Assembly: GCA_021732845.1 (NCBI GenBank)
Contig: JAKFUF010000062.1
Location: forward strand, 88,052-152,051
Direction: 5' to 3'
Source of the DNA: Planctomycetaceae bacterium
GTDB taxonomy: Bacteria > Planctomycetota > Planctomycetia > Planctomycetales > Planctomycetaceae
Length of the DNA: 64,000 nt
Positions 17,102-26,104 of this stretch are shown here, piece by piece. How positions within the stretch are numbered: the first letter of the stretch is position 1; each line of letters starts with the position of its first letter. The notes beneath the pieces are model-generated. The model was given only the letters and a program-made list of their open reading frames with translations. It was not told the DNA's origin and made no database searches. Made by a program: the position numbers and the translations under genes.

Positions 17102-18246
17102 GACGCGGCTTTCGGCGGAGCGAGCAGGGCCGAGGCATAACCGATCAGGTCGCCCTGCTCCTTGGCGATCTTTTGATACAGGTCGCTTCTCCCCGCCGTG
17201 GCACACATTTCCGCCAGCGAGAAACCGAAGTCTTCCGCATTTTTTGAGAGATACTTGCAGGCGATCTCCAGCGCCTCGGCCGGCTTGCCGATCCGTTGCA
17301 GCAAGTCGACCAGCACGTAGGCCGTCAACTGGTTCTGCTGGTCATCCACATCGGGACCCAGCTTGTCGCGGAAATAGGCCAGCCCTTCTTCGCGGTTGGT
17401 GTTCAGCAGCACCTGAAAATACTCGACATGCGCCGCGTAGAAGTCTTCGAACGGGGGACTGCCGGCGTATCGATACTGTTCCGCCAGCTTCGAACCGTAC
17501 TGTGCGAGCTGCAGCGCCTGCTTCAATTCAGGGTCGGCTGGTTCCAGCGTCCGTGCGAAACGGACCACGGCGTTGAGGTGCGACACGTCGATGTGGTAGT
17601 TGCCATCGGCAAAGAGTTCGTCCTTGCCCGCGATCAATTCCTTCAGCGTCTGCCCTGGGGTGGCCATCGGCTGGCGGCGCTGGACTTCATGCTGCACGGA
17701 ATCCCGGAGCTGCCGGTAGAGTTCGCTCACCAGCACGGCGGCGCATTTCTTCCGCTGCTCCGGCGCAAGATTGCCGAAATTCTGATCGAACGAGGTGATC
17801 GTGCTGCACGTGCCATGGGTGGCGAGCATCATCCTCAGGCCGCGGACCGGAGCCACGCCCTGGAAGAAGGCGATGTCCACGAGTTCGTCATCAGCCCGGC
17901 TGGGGTGCAGGGCCTCAATCGCCTCGGCCACCTTCTGCGATTCTTTGACCGGTTTGAGGTACATCCACGCTTTGGCGATGTCGCCGTCGCCGAGAAAATA
18001 GCCGCCGACTTCTTTCGCGGCCTTCACGTAGGCCTCTTCGAATTCCGTGGCTCGCTCGGGGGGCACATCCGTGAACGAAGTCGGCCGGGCCAGCGGCAGA
18101 TTGTGCTCGTGCCGGTATTTGAGCAGAAAGGCGTCGAACAGGTCGTGATATTTTTTCTCTTCCCGCAGCGTGCCGATCAGATGATCCAGCAGCGCCCCAG
18201 GCTGGGCTTTTTTCTGGTCGAGTTCGTCGAACGTCTGTTCGCTCAT
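17098..18246 (-). CDS. Conserved hypothetical, helical repeat protein
   Basis: The 382-residue, soluble, mostly alpha-helical protein has no signal peptide. Repeated helical hairpins (LYRQLRDSVQHEV, LKQALQLAQYGSKLAEQYRYAGSPPFEDFYAAHVEYFQVLL, AYVLVDLLQRIGKPAEALEIACKYL) suggest a TPR-like solenoid in the second half. I recognise no enzyme motif. It sits between a PSP1-domain gene and hemD and is coupled to hemD by a 4-base overlap, so an accessory role around that pair is possible but unproven. Confidence 0.75.
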   Translation of the reverse strand: MSEQTFDELDQKKAQPGALLDHLIGTLREEKKYHDLFDAFLLKYRHEHNLPLARPTSFTDVPPERATEFEEAYVKAAKEVGGYFLGDGDIAKAWMYLKPVKESQKVAEAIEALHPSRADDELVDIAFFQGVAPVRGLRMMLATHGTCSTITSFDQNFGNLAPEQRKKCAAVLVSELYRQLRDSVQHEVQRRQPMATPGQTLKELIAGKDELFADGNYHIDVSHLNAVVRFARTLEPADPELKQALQLAQYGSKLAEQYRYAGSPPFEDFYAAHVEYFQVLLNTNREEGLAYFRDKLGPDVDDQQNQLTAYVLVDLLQRIGKPAEALEIACKYLSKNAEDFGFSLAEMCATAGRSDLYQKIAKEQGDLIGYASALLAPPKAAS

Positions 18247-18365
18247 GGTGGCTCAAAATACGAAGGTCATGACTCGGGAACAGCGATCGCATCGCCCGTT
18301 CGAACTGTGAATGTGTTGTCATCTTAGCCGGGGTCTGACCCGGAATTCCACGCGGCGGCACCCGC

Positions 18366-18950
18366 TCAGTGGCAGCCACCGCTGCCGCAGCCACCCCCGC
18401 TGCCGCAGCCTCCGCCACCGCTTGATTCCAATTGGACCACACCGTTGGCATCAACCGGTTGGACTTCGACTGGTGTGCCAGCCGCGGCGGCATACAGGGC
18501 GAGTTTGGTGCAGTCGGGACCGCGGCCGCTCAGGACATAGAGGATGAGCTTGGCCCGGTCGAGCGTCCATTCCATGTCGAGCAGGATCAGTTCCAAACCC
18601 CACTGTTGAATCTTCCCCTGCCACACATCGAACCCAGCCGTGGCTTCCTGCCGCAACGTGGCTCCCGCCTGCACATCGTCCGGCGTCGCCACGCGAACGA
18701 TGTTCACGGACGATTCTCCAGAGTGTTCTTCATGGTCATGGGCGTGTTCGTTGCCGTTCAAGTGCGCGCCGACAATCGGCTTTCGTTCGCGGACCTGTTC
18801 CAGCACCGTGCCCAGCTCCAAACCCCGATGCGTCTGCACGACAAGCTGTGTTCCGCGGGTGAGATCGTCGGCCACCGCCGGAAATTTGGCCACCTCGGCG
18901 ACGGCACCATACCGCACAAGCACGCTGGACGGCGCGGACACATTCACCAC
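18366..18950 (-). CDS. PSP1 (YaaT/RicT-like) domain protein with Cys-Gly metal tail
   Basis: The 194-residue protein matches the PSP1 C-terminal domain: VLVRYGAVAEVAKF at the start, RGTQLVVQTHRGLELGTVLEQV, then AGATLRQEATAGFDVWQGKIQQWGLELILLDMEWTLDRAKLILYVL. In Bacillus the homologue RicT belongs to a Fe-S-binding complex controlling RNA maturation and development. A His-rich loop (NEHAHDHEEH, about residue 66) and a C-terminal GGGGCGSGGGCGSGGCH tail look metal-binding and are not part of the core family. Start is GTG 18950. It leads the hypothetical-hemD operon. Confidence 0.8.
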   Translation of the reverse strand: MVNVSAPSSVLVRYGAVAEVAKFPAVADDLTRGTQLVVQTHRGLELGTVLEQVRERKPIVGAHLNGNEHAHDHEEHSGESSVNIVRVATPDDVQAGATLRQEATAGFDVWQGKIQQWGLELILLDMEWTLDRAKLILYVLSGRGPDCTKLALYAAAAGTPVEVQPVDANGVVQLESSGGGGCGSGGGCGSGGCH

Positions 18951-19101
18951 GGCGGTTGCTCTCCAAATGATTAGGGCTTACCCAACGGATTCAGGCAGTT
19001 GCAGGGAGAATTCCATTATGGCTCTCCAGTCGCCGCAGGGGAAGGACGAGGGAAGTACGGCGAAACTCCGACTTGGAATCGCGTGGCTCTAAACACAGAT
19101 G

Positions 19102-19190
19102 TCATGGAATTTCAAATCTGACGTTTCCGACAAAAGTCCCAACTCTGAAATTTGAGGTTCACTTTTGTCGGAGACTTCAGATCCGAGATC
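19102..19190. repeat. Fragment of the AATTTCA-rich inverted-repeat family
   Basis: Contains GGAATTTCAAATCTGACG and CTGAAATTTGAGG plus an 11-bp inverted repeat CCGACAAAAGT (19127-19137) with ACTTTTGTCGG (19161-19171). The motif TCTGACGTTTCC here recurs as TCAGACGTTTCC near 35147, linking it to the elements at 31300 and 35055. The remaining gap 18951-19324 has no convincing gene. A similar fragment lies at 16206-16266. Confidence 0.6.
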
Positions 19191-19324
19191 CGCCGAGAAT
19201 GGCCGCGACAGGTTTGTCGAAGCTTCCGCAACGGCTGGCCGGTGGCGCGACCCGTTGCAATTCCCGCATCAGTGCGACATTCTCTAATCATCCTGTCGTT
19301 TGACTGTCTGGTGTTCGAGTCCCC

Positions 19325-21289
19325 ATGTCCTGGCCCGGATTTTATTCGTCGGTGAACGGGTGGCTCTTCGCCCTGCTGATCCCGTTGATCATCTTCTATT
19401 TCCTGAAACTGCGCCGGCCGCGGCTGGAGATCTCCTCGCTCGCCCTGTGGCGGCAGGTGATCAATGATCAGCGGGTCAATTCTCCATTTCAGCGTTTCAA
19501 ACGCCATTTGTTGCTGCTGCTGCAGATTGCCCTGTTGTGCCTGCTGTCGCTGGCGGCCATGCAGCCGTTCGTCCGCGCCGCGCCGCAACGGGCGGTGTCG
19601 CTGGTGGTGTTGATTGATACTTCGGCCAGCATGGGCGCGGTCGATCAGGCGGGCGGGCGGTCGCGGCTGGACGCCGCCCGTGAGCAGGTCGCGCGGCTGA
19701 TTGAAAACCTGCTCCCAGACCAACAACTGTCCTTGGTGGCGTTCCACAGCACTCCGCAGCGGCTGACCGAGTTCACCGACAACAAGCAGCTCCTCCGTGA
19801 CGCGCTGGGCCGCCTCAAGCCGTCCGACATGCCCAGCCGCGTGGATGATGCCCTGCGGCTGACCCAGGCCATGATCCGCAGCCAGCGAGCGGACTCGGTC
19901 GAGTCGGTCGTGCTCATCACCGACGGCAATGTTCCCGAAGCGGTCGATTTTGATCTGCCATTTGAGTTGAAGGTGCAACTGGTCGGGCCGGCCGGACCCA
20001 ATCTGGGGATCACCGCCGTCAACGCTCACCGCGCTGGTCCCAACATGTGGGAAGTTTTTGCGAGAATCGAAGCCAGTGGCAGCGGGCAGTTGAACCGTGC
20101 ACCGGCGGCCAAAGCGGGCGAACCGGCGGCAGCCACAACGAAAGCTGCCGGTGCCGAAGTCGAGCTGCTTCAGGAGGGGGCCGACGTCAAGACCACCCAC
20201 GTGGAGGTCGACCCCGGCAAGTCCGTCCGGTTGCTGTTCAAAGTCCGGGGCGGGCCGCCGGGCAGTCTCCAGATTCGCCTCAAGCCTGACGGATTCGATT
20301 CCCTCGCCGCCGACAACATCGCGTATCTGGAACTCCCCGCCCTGCGTCCGCTGCAGCTCTATGTCAGCAATGAGTTGACCATCTATCGGCACGCTCTCAA
20401 AGCACTCAAAGATCTGGAGATCTATCCGCGAGAGGATGGACAGAAGGCCATCCGCTACGACCTGACAATTTCCGCCAGCGCCACGGACGCGGCCCTCGAC
20501 TCCCCGGTGTCGATGCTGGTGGGGGTGATTCCAGAAGATTTGAAGACCGTCCTGGGCGTCCGCGCGAAGTTGGCCACGGTGGTTGACTGGCGGCGTGCCT
20601 CGCCGCTGCTTCAACATGTGCAACTGGCCGATGTCCAGGCGGCCGAGGAGCCGTACTTCCTGGATGCGGCGAAGCCCGAGGATCGCAACGCGGAACTCGA
20701 AGAGGCGGGTTACGAGGTGCTGATCGATGGCCGTTCGGGGCCGCTGTTGATGCAAAAACAGATGGGTCCAAAACTCCAGTTCATCTCGTTGTTTCATACC
20801 GACAAGTCCACCCTGCCGTACCGCGTCGGGTTTCCCGTGCTGGTGGCGAACCTGGTCAACATTGCCATGCAGCAGGCGTCGCTGTCTGAAGTGCAGGGCG
20901 CGGCCACGGGATTGTTTCCTCCGATCAAATTGCGGCCGAATGTCGAATATGTGGTCAAGTCGCCGGACGACACGCAGGTCACGGTCCACAGCAACGAGGA
21001 ATCCAGGATCATTGGCGTCTCGACTCCGCGCGCCGGCCGCTACGCCGTCAGCGACGCGGGGCGGGAGGTCGCCAGTGTCGGCGTGAGCCTGCTCAATGCA
21101 CGGGAGTCGTCCCTGGTCGGCCTGCCGCTCGGTGCGAAGGGGCAGCCACTGCTGCAGTTTCGCGAAACTGCCGTCGCCGCGGAAGCGGATCAGATCGACA
21201 ACGACCGCCCGCTGTGGCCCACCCTGTCGATGCTGGCGTTCTTCGTGCTGATCGGCGAATGGTGGCTGTTCCAGAAGAAGCCCGGGTAG
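19325..21289 (+). CDS. BatA-like N-terminal membrane domain plus VWA domain protein
   Basis: The 654-residue protein starts with two membrane helices (about residues 12-28 and 62-79) separated by the PRLEISSLALWR segment of the aerotolerance-regulator N-terminal domain. A von Willebrand A domain follows with an intact MIDAS, D98-T-S100-A-S102, and LITDGNVPEAV. Beta-rich domains and a final membrane helix (LWPTLSMLAFFVLIGEWWLF) complete it. Such proteins normally work with a MoxR ATPase in assembly or stress tolerance; no MoxR gene is adjacent. The large antisense frame over this gene is a codon shadow. Confidence 0.88.
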   Translation: MSWPGFYSSVNGWLFALLIPLIIFYFLKLRRPRLEISSLALWRQVINDQRVNSPFQRFKRHLLLLLQIALLCLLSLAAMQPFVRAAPQRAVSLVVLIDTSASMGAVDQAGGRSRLDAAREQVARLIENLLPDQQLSLVAFHSTPQRLTEFTDNKQLLRDALGRLKPSDMPSRVDDALRLTQAMIRSQRADSVESVVLITDGNVPEAVDFDLPFELKVQLVGPAGPNLGITAVNAHRAGPNMWEVFARIEASGSGQLNRAPAAKAGEPAAATTKAAGAEVELLQEGADVKTTHVEVDPGKSVRLLFKVRGGPPGSLQIRLKPDGFDSLAADNIAYLELPALRPLQLYVSNELTIYRHALKALKDLEIYPREDGQKAIRYDLTISASATDAALDSPVSMLVGVIPEDLKTVLGVRAKLATVVDWRRASPLLQHVQLADVQAAEEPYFLDAAKPEDRNAELEEAGYEVLIDGRSGPLLMQKQMGPKLQFISLFHTDKSTLPYRVGFPVLVANLVNIAMQQASLSEVQGAATGLFPPIKLRPNVEYVVKSPDDTQVTVHSNEESRIIGVSTPRAGRYAVSDAGREVASVGVSLLNARESSLVGLPLGAKGQPLLQFRETAVAAEADQIDNDRPLWPTLSMLAFFVLIGEWWLFQKKPG

Positions 21290-21410
21290 TTTGCAGAAAC
21301 GTCGGATGAACACAAACGTGCGATGGGCTTCCTCGCACTTTCTCGCCCGTCCTCAAGTGAGTCACGCTCCCGCCGTTCGTTTCCCGCAGTAGGTTCCGAG
21401 GCTGCTATTG

Positions 21411-22835
21411 ATGGTGGAGAACATGGCCGCGGGGACGACTCCGATTGCCGCTCGCGAACAGGGCGACAGGCTCTGGCAACAGGCCCGCTTCCACCGCTGG
21501 GCGTGGCTCAGCCTGATCCTGGTCGGGCTCGCCGTTCGCACCGCGGCCCTCGCCGCGTATTGGCCGCAACTGGCCACCGACCCCGACCAGTACCGCGGCA
21601 TTGCCGAGAATCTGGCAGGCGGAGTTGGTTACTGCGTTCCCAAGACTGTCCGTCCCACCGCCTTTCGCCCTCCGCTCTACCCGCTGCTCTTGGCGGCCGC
21701 ACTAACCACCGGCACCGGAACGGCGGGAATTGCCATATTCCACCTGCTGCTGGCGGCAACCACGTTAATTCTGACCGCCGTTTGCGCGTGGCGGTTGCGG
21801 CTCGGTTGGGCGGGGCTGGTGGCTGGTCTGCTCGTGGCACTGGACCCGCTGCTGGTCATCGCGGTGGCTCAGGTCATGACCGAGACCGTGGCGGCCTGCG
21901 TGACAATGGCCCTGCTCGCGGCGTTGCTGTGGTTTCACCAGCATGATGCCATGGAGGCACCCAATGCCAAAGCCTCTTCGATTTTGGTTCGCGCGTGGCT
22001 CGTTGGCGTGCTTTTCGGAGTCTGCGTCCTCTGCCGTCCAACATTTGGCGCGTTTTGCGTGTTGCTTGTCCTGGTTGGGTGGCCACGGAATCACCGGTGG
22101 TATTTGACACCCGCTGGCCTGAATCACGTGGCGGGGAGCGTTCTTGGTCTGACATGTGTCCTTGGCCCCTGGGTGATGCGAAATGTGGTCGTCCTCGGCC
22201 ATCCGATCGTGACCACCACGCACGGGGGCTACACGCTGCTCTTGGGGCACAATGCCGCCTACGATCGGGAGGTTGTCGCCCAGCCGTGGGGCACAGCCTG
22301 GCCGGGCGAAAGCTTGCTGGCATGGCAGGCGAGTCTCGAACTGGAACTGACCCGGGACAACCCAGCGGCTCCGCGGGATGCGGAGGGCATCGTCATCGAC
22401 GAAGTGGTCCGAGACCGGTGGATGTCGCGGCAAGCGTGGACCTATCTCCTGGCCGATTTGCCACGGGCGGGGCGTGCCGCGCTGACGCTTCTCGGACGCT
22501 TCTGGAATGTGCTTCCGGCCGCCGCCGAAGGCCGTGGGGGGAGACTGCGCTGGGCCGTGGCGCTGTACTACGGGCTGGCGCTGACACTGGCAGGCATCGG
22601 CGTCTTCCGGCTGCGCGGTGAAGAATGGCATTTGTGGCAACCATTGTTGATGCTGGTTGCTTCATTCACCGTGGTGCATGCCTTGTATTGGGCTGACATG
22701 CGGATGCGCGCCCCGCTGTCGCCGGTCCTGGCCCTGCTGGCGGCACGCGCCATGTCCTGGAAACGGGATCCGGTCTTGGTCGAAGGCAGCGCGAGCCCTG
22801 CGACGCCGGGTGAACAAGCGGTTACAATGCCCTAG
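21411..22835 (+). CDS. Glycosyltransferase family 39 (PMT-like) membrane protein
   Basis: The 474-residue polytopic protein has about 9-10 hydrophobic helices. The first loop holds the acidic DPDQYRGIAENLAGGVGY, matching the DxD/E-x-Y region of ArnT/PMT-type enzymes, and TAFRPPLYPLLLAA is a classical GT39 helix start. It probably transfers a sugar from a polyprenyl-phosphate donor outside the membrane. ATG 21411 or ATG 21423 could be the start. The dTDP-rhamnose gene rfbC follows by 27 bases, so the pair may serve a surface glycan. Confidence 0.82.
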   Translation: MVENMAAGTTPIAAREQGDRLWQQARFHRWAWLSLILVGLAVRTAALAAYWPQLATDPDQYRGIAENLAGGVGYCVPKTVRPTAFRPPLYPLLLAAALTTGTGTAGIAIFHLLLAATTLILTAVCAWRLRLGWAGLVAGLLVALDPLLVIAVAQVMTETVAACVTMALLAALLWFHQHDAMEAPNAKASSILVRAWLVGVLFGVCVLCRPTFGAFCVLLVLVGWPRNHRWYLTPAGLNHVAGSVLGLTCVLGPWVMRNVVVLGHPIVTTTHGGYTLLLGHNAAYDREVVAQPWGTAWPGESLLAWQASLELELTRDNPAAPRDAEGIVIDEVVRDRWMSRQAWTYLLADLPRAGRAALTLLGRFWNVLPAAAEGRGGRLRWAVALYYGLALTLAGIGVFRLRGEEWHLWQPLLMLVASFTVVHALYWADMRMRAPLSPVLALLAARAMSWKRDPVLVEGSASPATPGEQAVTMP

Positions 22836-22862
22836 GAGTTTTCTGTCACCCAGGTTCGCGTC

Positions 22863-23405
22863 ATGCACATTCGTCCTGTCGAAATCTCTGGTCTGTATGT
22901 CGTGGAGCCTCGGATTTTTGGCGACGACCGGGGATGGTTCATGGAGACATGGCACCAGGGGAAATTCGCCGCGGCGGGCATCGCGGTCGACTTTGTGCAG
23001 GACAATCATTCTCGCTCCGTCTCCCGGGTGCTGCGTGGCTTGCACTACCAATTGCGAAACCCACAGGGAAAGTTGGTGCGGGCCGCACGAGGCGAAATCT
23101 GGGACGTGGCGGTCGACCTGCGACGCGATTCAGTCACCTTCGGCAAAACCTACTCCATCCGTCTGTCGGACGAAAACAAGCTGCAGGTTTACATCCCGCC
23201 AGGGTTCGCACACGGCTTTTGCGTCCTCAGCGAAGAGGCGGAAGTCATTTACAAATGCACCACCCTGTACGATCCCGCTGACGAGCGAACTCTGTTGTGG
23301 AACGACCCGGCATTGGGCATCGACTGGCCGGTCACCGATCCCCTGCTGTCGCCCAAGGATCTTAAAGGGATACCCCTCGCACAGGCGGAATGTTTTGGGG
23401 ATTGA
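22863..23405 (+). CDS. rfbC: dTDP-4-dehydrorhamnose 3,5-epimerase
   Basis: The 180-residue cupin matches RmlC over its full length: GLYVVEPRIFGDDRGWFMETWH, the catalytic His61 in VLRGLHYQ, DVAVDLRRDSVTFGK, YIPPGFAHGFCVLSE and the TLLWNDPALGIDWP C-terminal block. It epimerises C3 and C5 of the 4-keto sugar in dTDP-rhamnose synthesis. The other rml genes are not in the window. Position 27 bases after the GT39 gene suggests co-transcription. Confidence 0.95.
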   Translation: MHIRPVEISGLYVVEPRIFGDDRGWFMETWHQGKFAAAGIAVDFVQDNHSRSVSRVLRGLHYQLRNPQGKLVRAARGEIWDVAVDLRRDSVTFGKTYSIRLSDENKLQVYIPPGFAHGFCVLSEEAEVIYKCTTLYDPADERTLLWNDPALGIDWPVTDPLLSPKDLKGIPLAQAECFGD

Positions 23406-23551
23406 ACACCGGAGAGCCCTTGGTTGACCAGATTCAATGCTTCCTGACTGGCACGGATTTTGGGGGACCGACCGGCTGTTTTGGGACAGCGAACCGACGG
23501 AACTGCGACACGAATGTGATTGCAAAAAGCGGTACGTGCAAAAGAGGTTTT

Positions 23552-23579
23552 TGAACAGAAGCAAACGCAGGAAACGAAG
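23552..23579. repeat. GAACAGAAG repeat, third copy
   Basis: TGAACAGAAGCAAACGCAGG begins here; compare 5347-5374. Downstream, 23600-23640 is a very AT-rich stretch with TTAATATTAA-like palindrome, the likely promoter area of the following gene. Confidence 0.55.
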
Positions 23580-23687
23580 AAAGTGAGATGCAGGACCTCC
23601 ATGCTGTTAAATATTAATATTACGTTTAAATTATTGTGACGTTGATTTTCACTTCTATCTCGAAGTCTGTCTCCATCCGGAACCGGC

Positions 23688-25085
23688 ATGAAAATCACGT
23701 TTTGCGGCGCGGCGGGTGAAGTCACGGGCAGCCAGCACTTGATCGAGTGCGGCGGGCTGAAAATCCTGCTGGACTGCGGGCTGTTTCAGGGCAGCCGGGC
23801 GGAGTGCCGCGCCAAGAACGAGCGGTTTCTCTACAAGCCGGATGACCTCGACGCCGTCATTCTCTCGCACGCCCACATTGATCACTGCGGCAACCTGCCC
23901 AGCCTGTATCGGCAGGGCTATCGCGGTCCCGTCTACTGCACGGATGCCACGGCCGACGTGACGAACATCATGCTGGAGGACAGCCTGAAGATTCAGTTGG
24001 AGGATGCCCGCTACCTGGAGAAGCGGCTGCCAAAGTCCGCGCCCCGGGTCAAGCCCCTGTATGAAGAGAAGGATGTGCGGGGGATTGTGAACCGGATCGA
24101 GTCCCAGCCGTACGACAAGTGGGTTCAACTCTTCAGTGCCCTGCGGATCCGCTTCCGCGACGCCGGGCACATTCTCGGTTCGGCCATCACGGAACTGGAA
24201 TTCGAGGAGAAGGGAACCATCCGGCGGCTGGTGTTCACGGGGGACCTTGGCCGCCGGAACATCCCGCTATTGCGCGACCCGGCCACCGTCGGTGGCTGCG
24301 ACGTGCTGATCAGCGAATCAACCTATGGCGACAGGATCCACCCTCCCACCAGCGACATCAAGGCGGCGCTACTGCGGATCATCCGCGCGGCCGTCGAACA
24401 GGAAGGCAAGGTGATCATCCCCGCCTTCAGCCTGGGACGCACCCAACAGGTGGTCTATTTCCTCAACGAACTGACCAACTCTGGACAGTTGCCCGCGGTG
24501 CCAATCTATGTCGACAGCCCGCTGTCACTGCGGATCACGGAACTCTACCGCAAGCATGTGACCACCAGTCTGGACGCGGAGGTGCAACAGACGCTCACCG
24601 CGGACGCCGATCCGTTTGGGTTTGAGCACCTGCGGTACATTGCCAGTCAGCCAGAGAGCATGGAACTGAATCGCCAGTCTGGGCCATTCGTGCTGATCGC
24701 CTCGAGCGGCATGTGCGAAAGCGGCCGCATCGTGCACCATCTCAAGAACACGGTCTCAGACCCCAAGAACACCATCGTGATCATCGGTTTTCAGGCGGAA
24801 AACACGCTGGGTCGCAGAATCGTGGAGCGGCGGCCCTATCTGAAAATCTTCGACCGCGACTACCCCCTCAACGCGCGCGTTGAAATTCTCAACGGCCTCT
24901 CCGCGCACGCGGACGCCGAGGATTTCAAGTGGTGGTATGAATGCCTGGCGGAGCGGTCCGGAGTGGGCCAAGCCTTTCTGGTGCATGGCGAAGCCCGCGC
25001 CGCGCAGGCATTGTCCGGCATCCTCAAGGACTACTGCGACGAAGACCCGATCATTCCGCAGTTTCGCCAGAGTTTTGAAGTCTGA
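23688..25085 (+). CDS. MBL-fold beta-CASP RNA nuclease (CPSF73/Ysh1-like)
   Basis: The 465-residue protein has the metallo-beta-lactamase metal motif HAHIDH (residues 61-66), DAGHILGSA, VFTGDLGR, then the beta-CASP cap with VIIPAFSLGRTQQ, PIYVDSPL, SSGMCESGR and NGLSAHAD, all in family order. It is a member of the bacterial/archaeal RNase J-CPSF superfamily, expected to cut RNA using two zinc ions. There is no KH domain. It is convergent with phoU; two hairpins separate them. Confidence 0.92.
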   Translation: MKITFCGAAGEVTGSQHLIECGGLKILLDCGLFQGSRAECRAKNERFLYKPDDLDAVILSHAHIDHCGNLPSLYRQGYRGPVYCTDATADVTNIMLEDSLKIQLEDARYLEKRLPKSAPRVKPLYEEKDVRGIVNRIESQPYDKWVQLFSALRIRFRDAGHILGSAITELEFEEKGTIRRLVFTGDLGRRNIPLLRDPATVGGCDVLISESTYGDRIHPPTSDIKAALLRIIRAAVEQEGKVIIPAFSLGRTQQVVYFLNELTNSGQLPAVPIYVDSPLSLRITELYRKHVTTSLDAEVQQTLTADADPFGFEHLRYIASQPESMELNRQSGPFVLIASSGMCESGRIVHHLKNTVSDPKNTIVIIGFQAENTLGRRIVERRPYLKIFDRDYPLNARVEILNGLSAHADAEDFKWWYECLAERSGVGQAFLVHGEARAAQALSGILKDYCDEDPIIPQFRQSFEV

Positions 25086-25105
25086 ACAAAGTCTGAACAG
25101 GCTAC

Positions 25106-25158
25106 GGGGCGGGTGGGTTAGCCGCCCCGCGGCCGGGTACGAGTCACGGAGTGACTCG
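25106..25158. terminator. Paired hairpins between convergent genes
   Basis: GGGGCGG (25106-25112) pairs with CCGCCCC (25122-25128), and CGAGTCAC (25140-25147) pairs with GTGACTCG (25151-25158) over a 3-base loop. They lie between the 3' ends of the MBL nuclease and phoU genes. No long U-run is present, so termination is inferred from position. Confidence 0.55.
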
Positions 25159-25183
25159 GCGGCTCTTGCCTGCAGCGGCCGAT

Positions 25184-25864
25184 TCAAGCGGATGAACGCT
25201 TGCTGGCCTCGGCCCGGCGGTGGCGGACGATTTCGCCCTCAATCAAATAGACGACGTTTTCAGCGATTGTCGTGGCGTGGTCGGCGATCCGTTCGACCTG
25301 TCGGCTGGCCGAAAACAGGTGTACCGCGCCTTCAATCCGGTCTGGTGAAGCGTGCATCGTGGCGGTCAGTTCCGCGATGATCTCGCGGTTCATCTGGTCG
25401 ATGGCGTCGTCTTCATCGCAGAGGCGGCGGGCCTCTTCGAGGTTGAGGGTTGCGTAAGCAGCCAGGCTCCGGTCAACCATTTCCACGGCAGCCTGTGCCA
25501 TTTTCACGAGCAGGGCTGGGATCGGCATGGCCGGGTGCTTGCGGAGCGAGTTCGCCCGCTCGACGATGTTGCCAGCCAAGTCGCCGATCCGTTCCAGTTC
25601 GAGCGTGATCTTTAGAATCGTTGTGATCCGTCGCAGGTCGCCAGCGACCGGCTGATGCAATGCCAGCATCCGCAGGCAGGCCTCTTCAATTCCGACATCG
25701 AAGGAGTTGATCTCCTCCTCATCGGGAATCGAGGCTTCCAGTGTTCCTGAACCCGCGGATTCGAGAAGAGCCACGGAATTGTGGACCGCCTGACCGACAA
25801 GCTCCCCCATGCGCAGGATGTCCTGCTGTGCGGCGGCAAGGCTCTGCTTCAAGTGGAGTGCCAT
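25184..25864 (-). CDS. phoU: PhoU phosphate signalling protein
   Basis: The 226-residue protein is two tandem three-helix PhoU repeats: MALHLKQSLAAAQQDILRMGELV ... E-x-x-I-x-x-x-E, with LRRITTILKITLELERIGDLAGNIVERA in repeat 1 and SRQVERIADHATTIAENVVYLIEGEIVRH in repeat 2. The metal-binding E-x-x-R-x-x-D signatures (LERIGD, VERIAD) are present in both. It damps PhoR/PstS-dependent phosphate uptake signalling. No pst or phoBR gene is adjacent. ATG 25864 is preferred over an upstream in-frame start because the helix begins there. Confidence 0.92.
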   Translation of the reverse strand: MALHLKQSLAAAQQDILRMGELVGQAVHNSVALLESAGSGTLEASIPDEEEINSFDVGIEEACLRMLALHQPVAGDLRRITTILKITLELERIGDLAGNIVERANSLRKHPAMPIPALLVKMAQAAVEMVDRSLAAYATLNLEEARRLCDEDDAIDQMNREIIAELTATMHASPDRIEGAVHLFSASRQVERIADHATTIAENVVYLIEGEIVRHRRAEASKRSSA

Positions 25865-26104
25865 CGATCCGGCCCTGCATGAGGTGGAAACACCGAATAT
25901 TTCATCAATCATAGATCAAAACTGCCGCATCAGTGAAGGGGGAATCAGCAATTTTCGTGCAAATTGACGGAGAAATTCATGATTTCCTCACATGGCTGGC
26001 CTCCTCTCCAATCTTGCGGCGCACGGGTTTTGGGCTCTCACTCCGTCTCATATCTGCTATACTTGATGGATAGAAAATGTTGATTCCGATGACGGAGACT
26101 CCGA

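Noticed and set aside
19112..21313. 733-codon minus-strand frame opposite the VWA protein
   Set aside because: Low-complexity Arg/Gln/His-rich translation that is the antisense shadow of a high-GC gene with clear domains on the plus strand.
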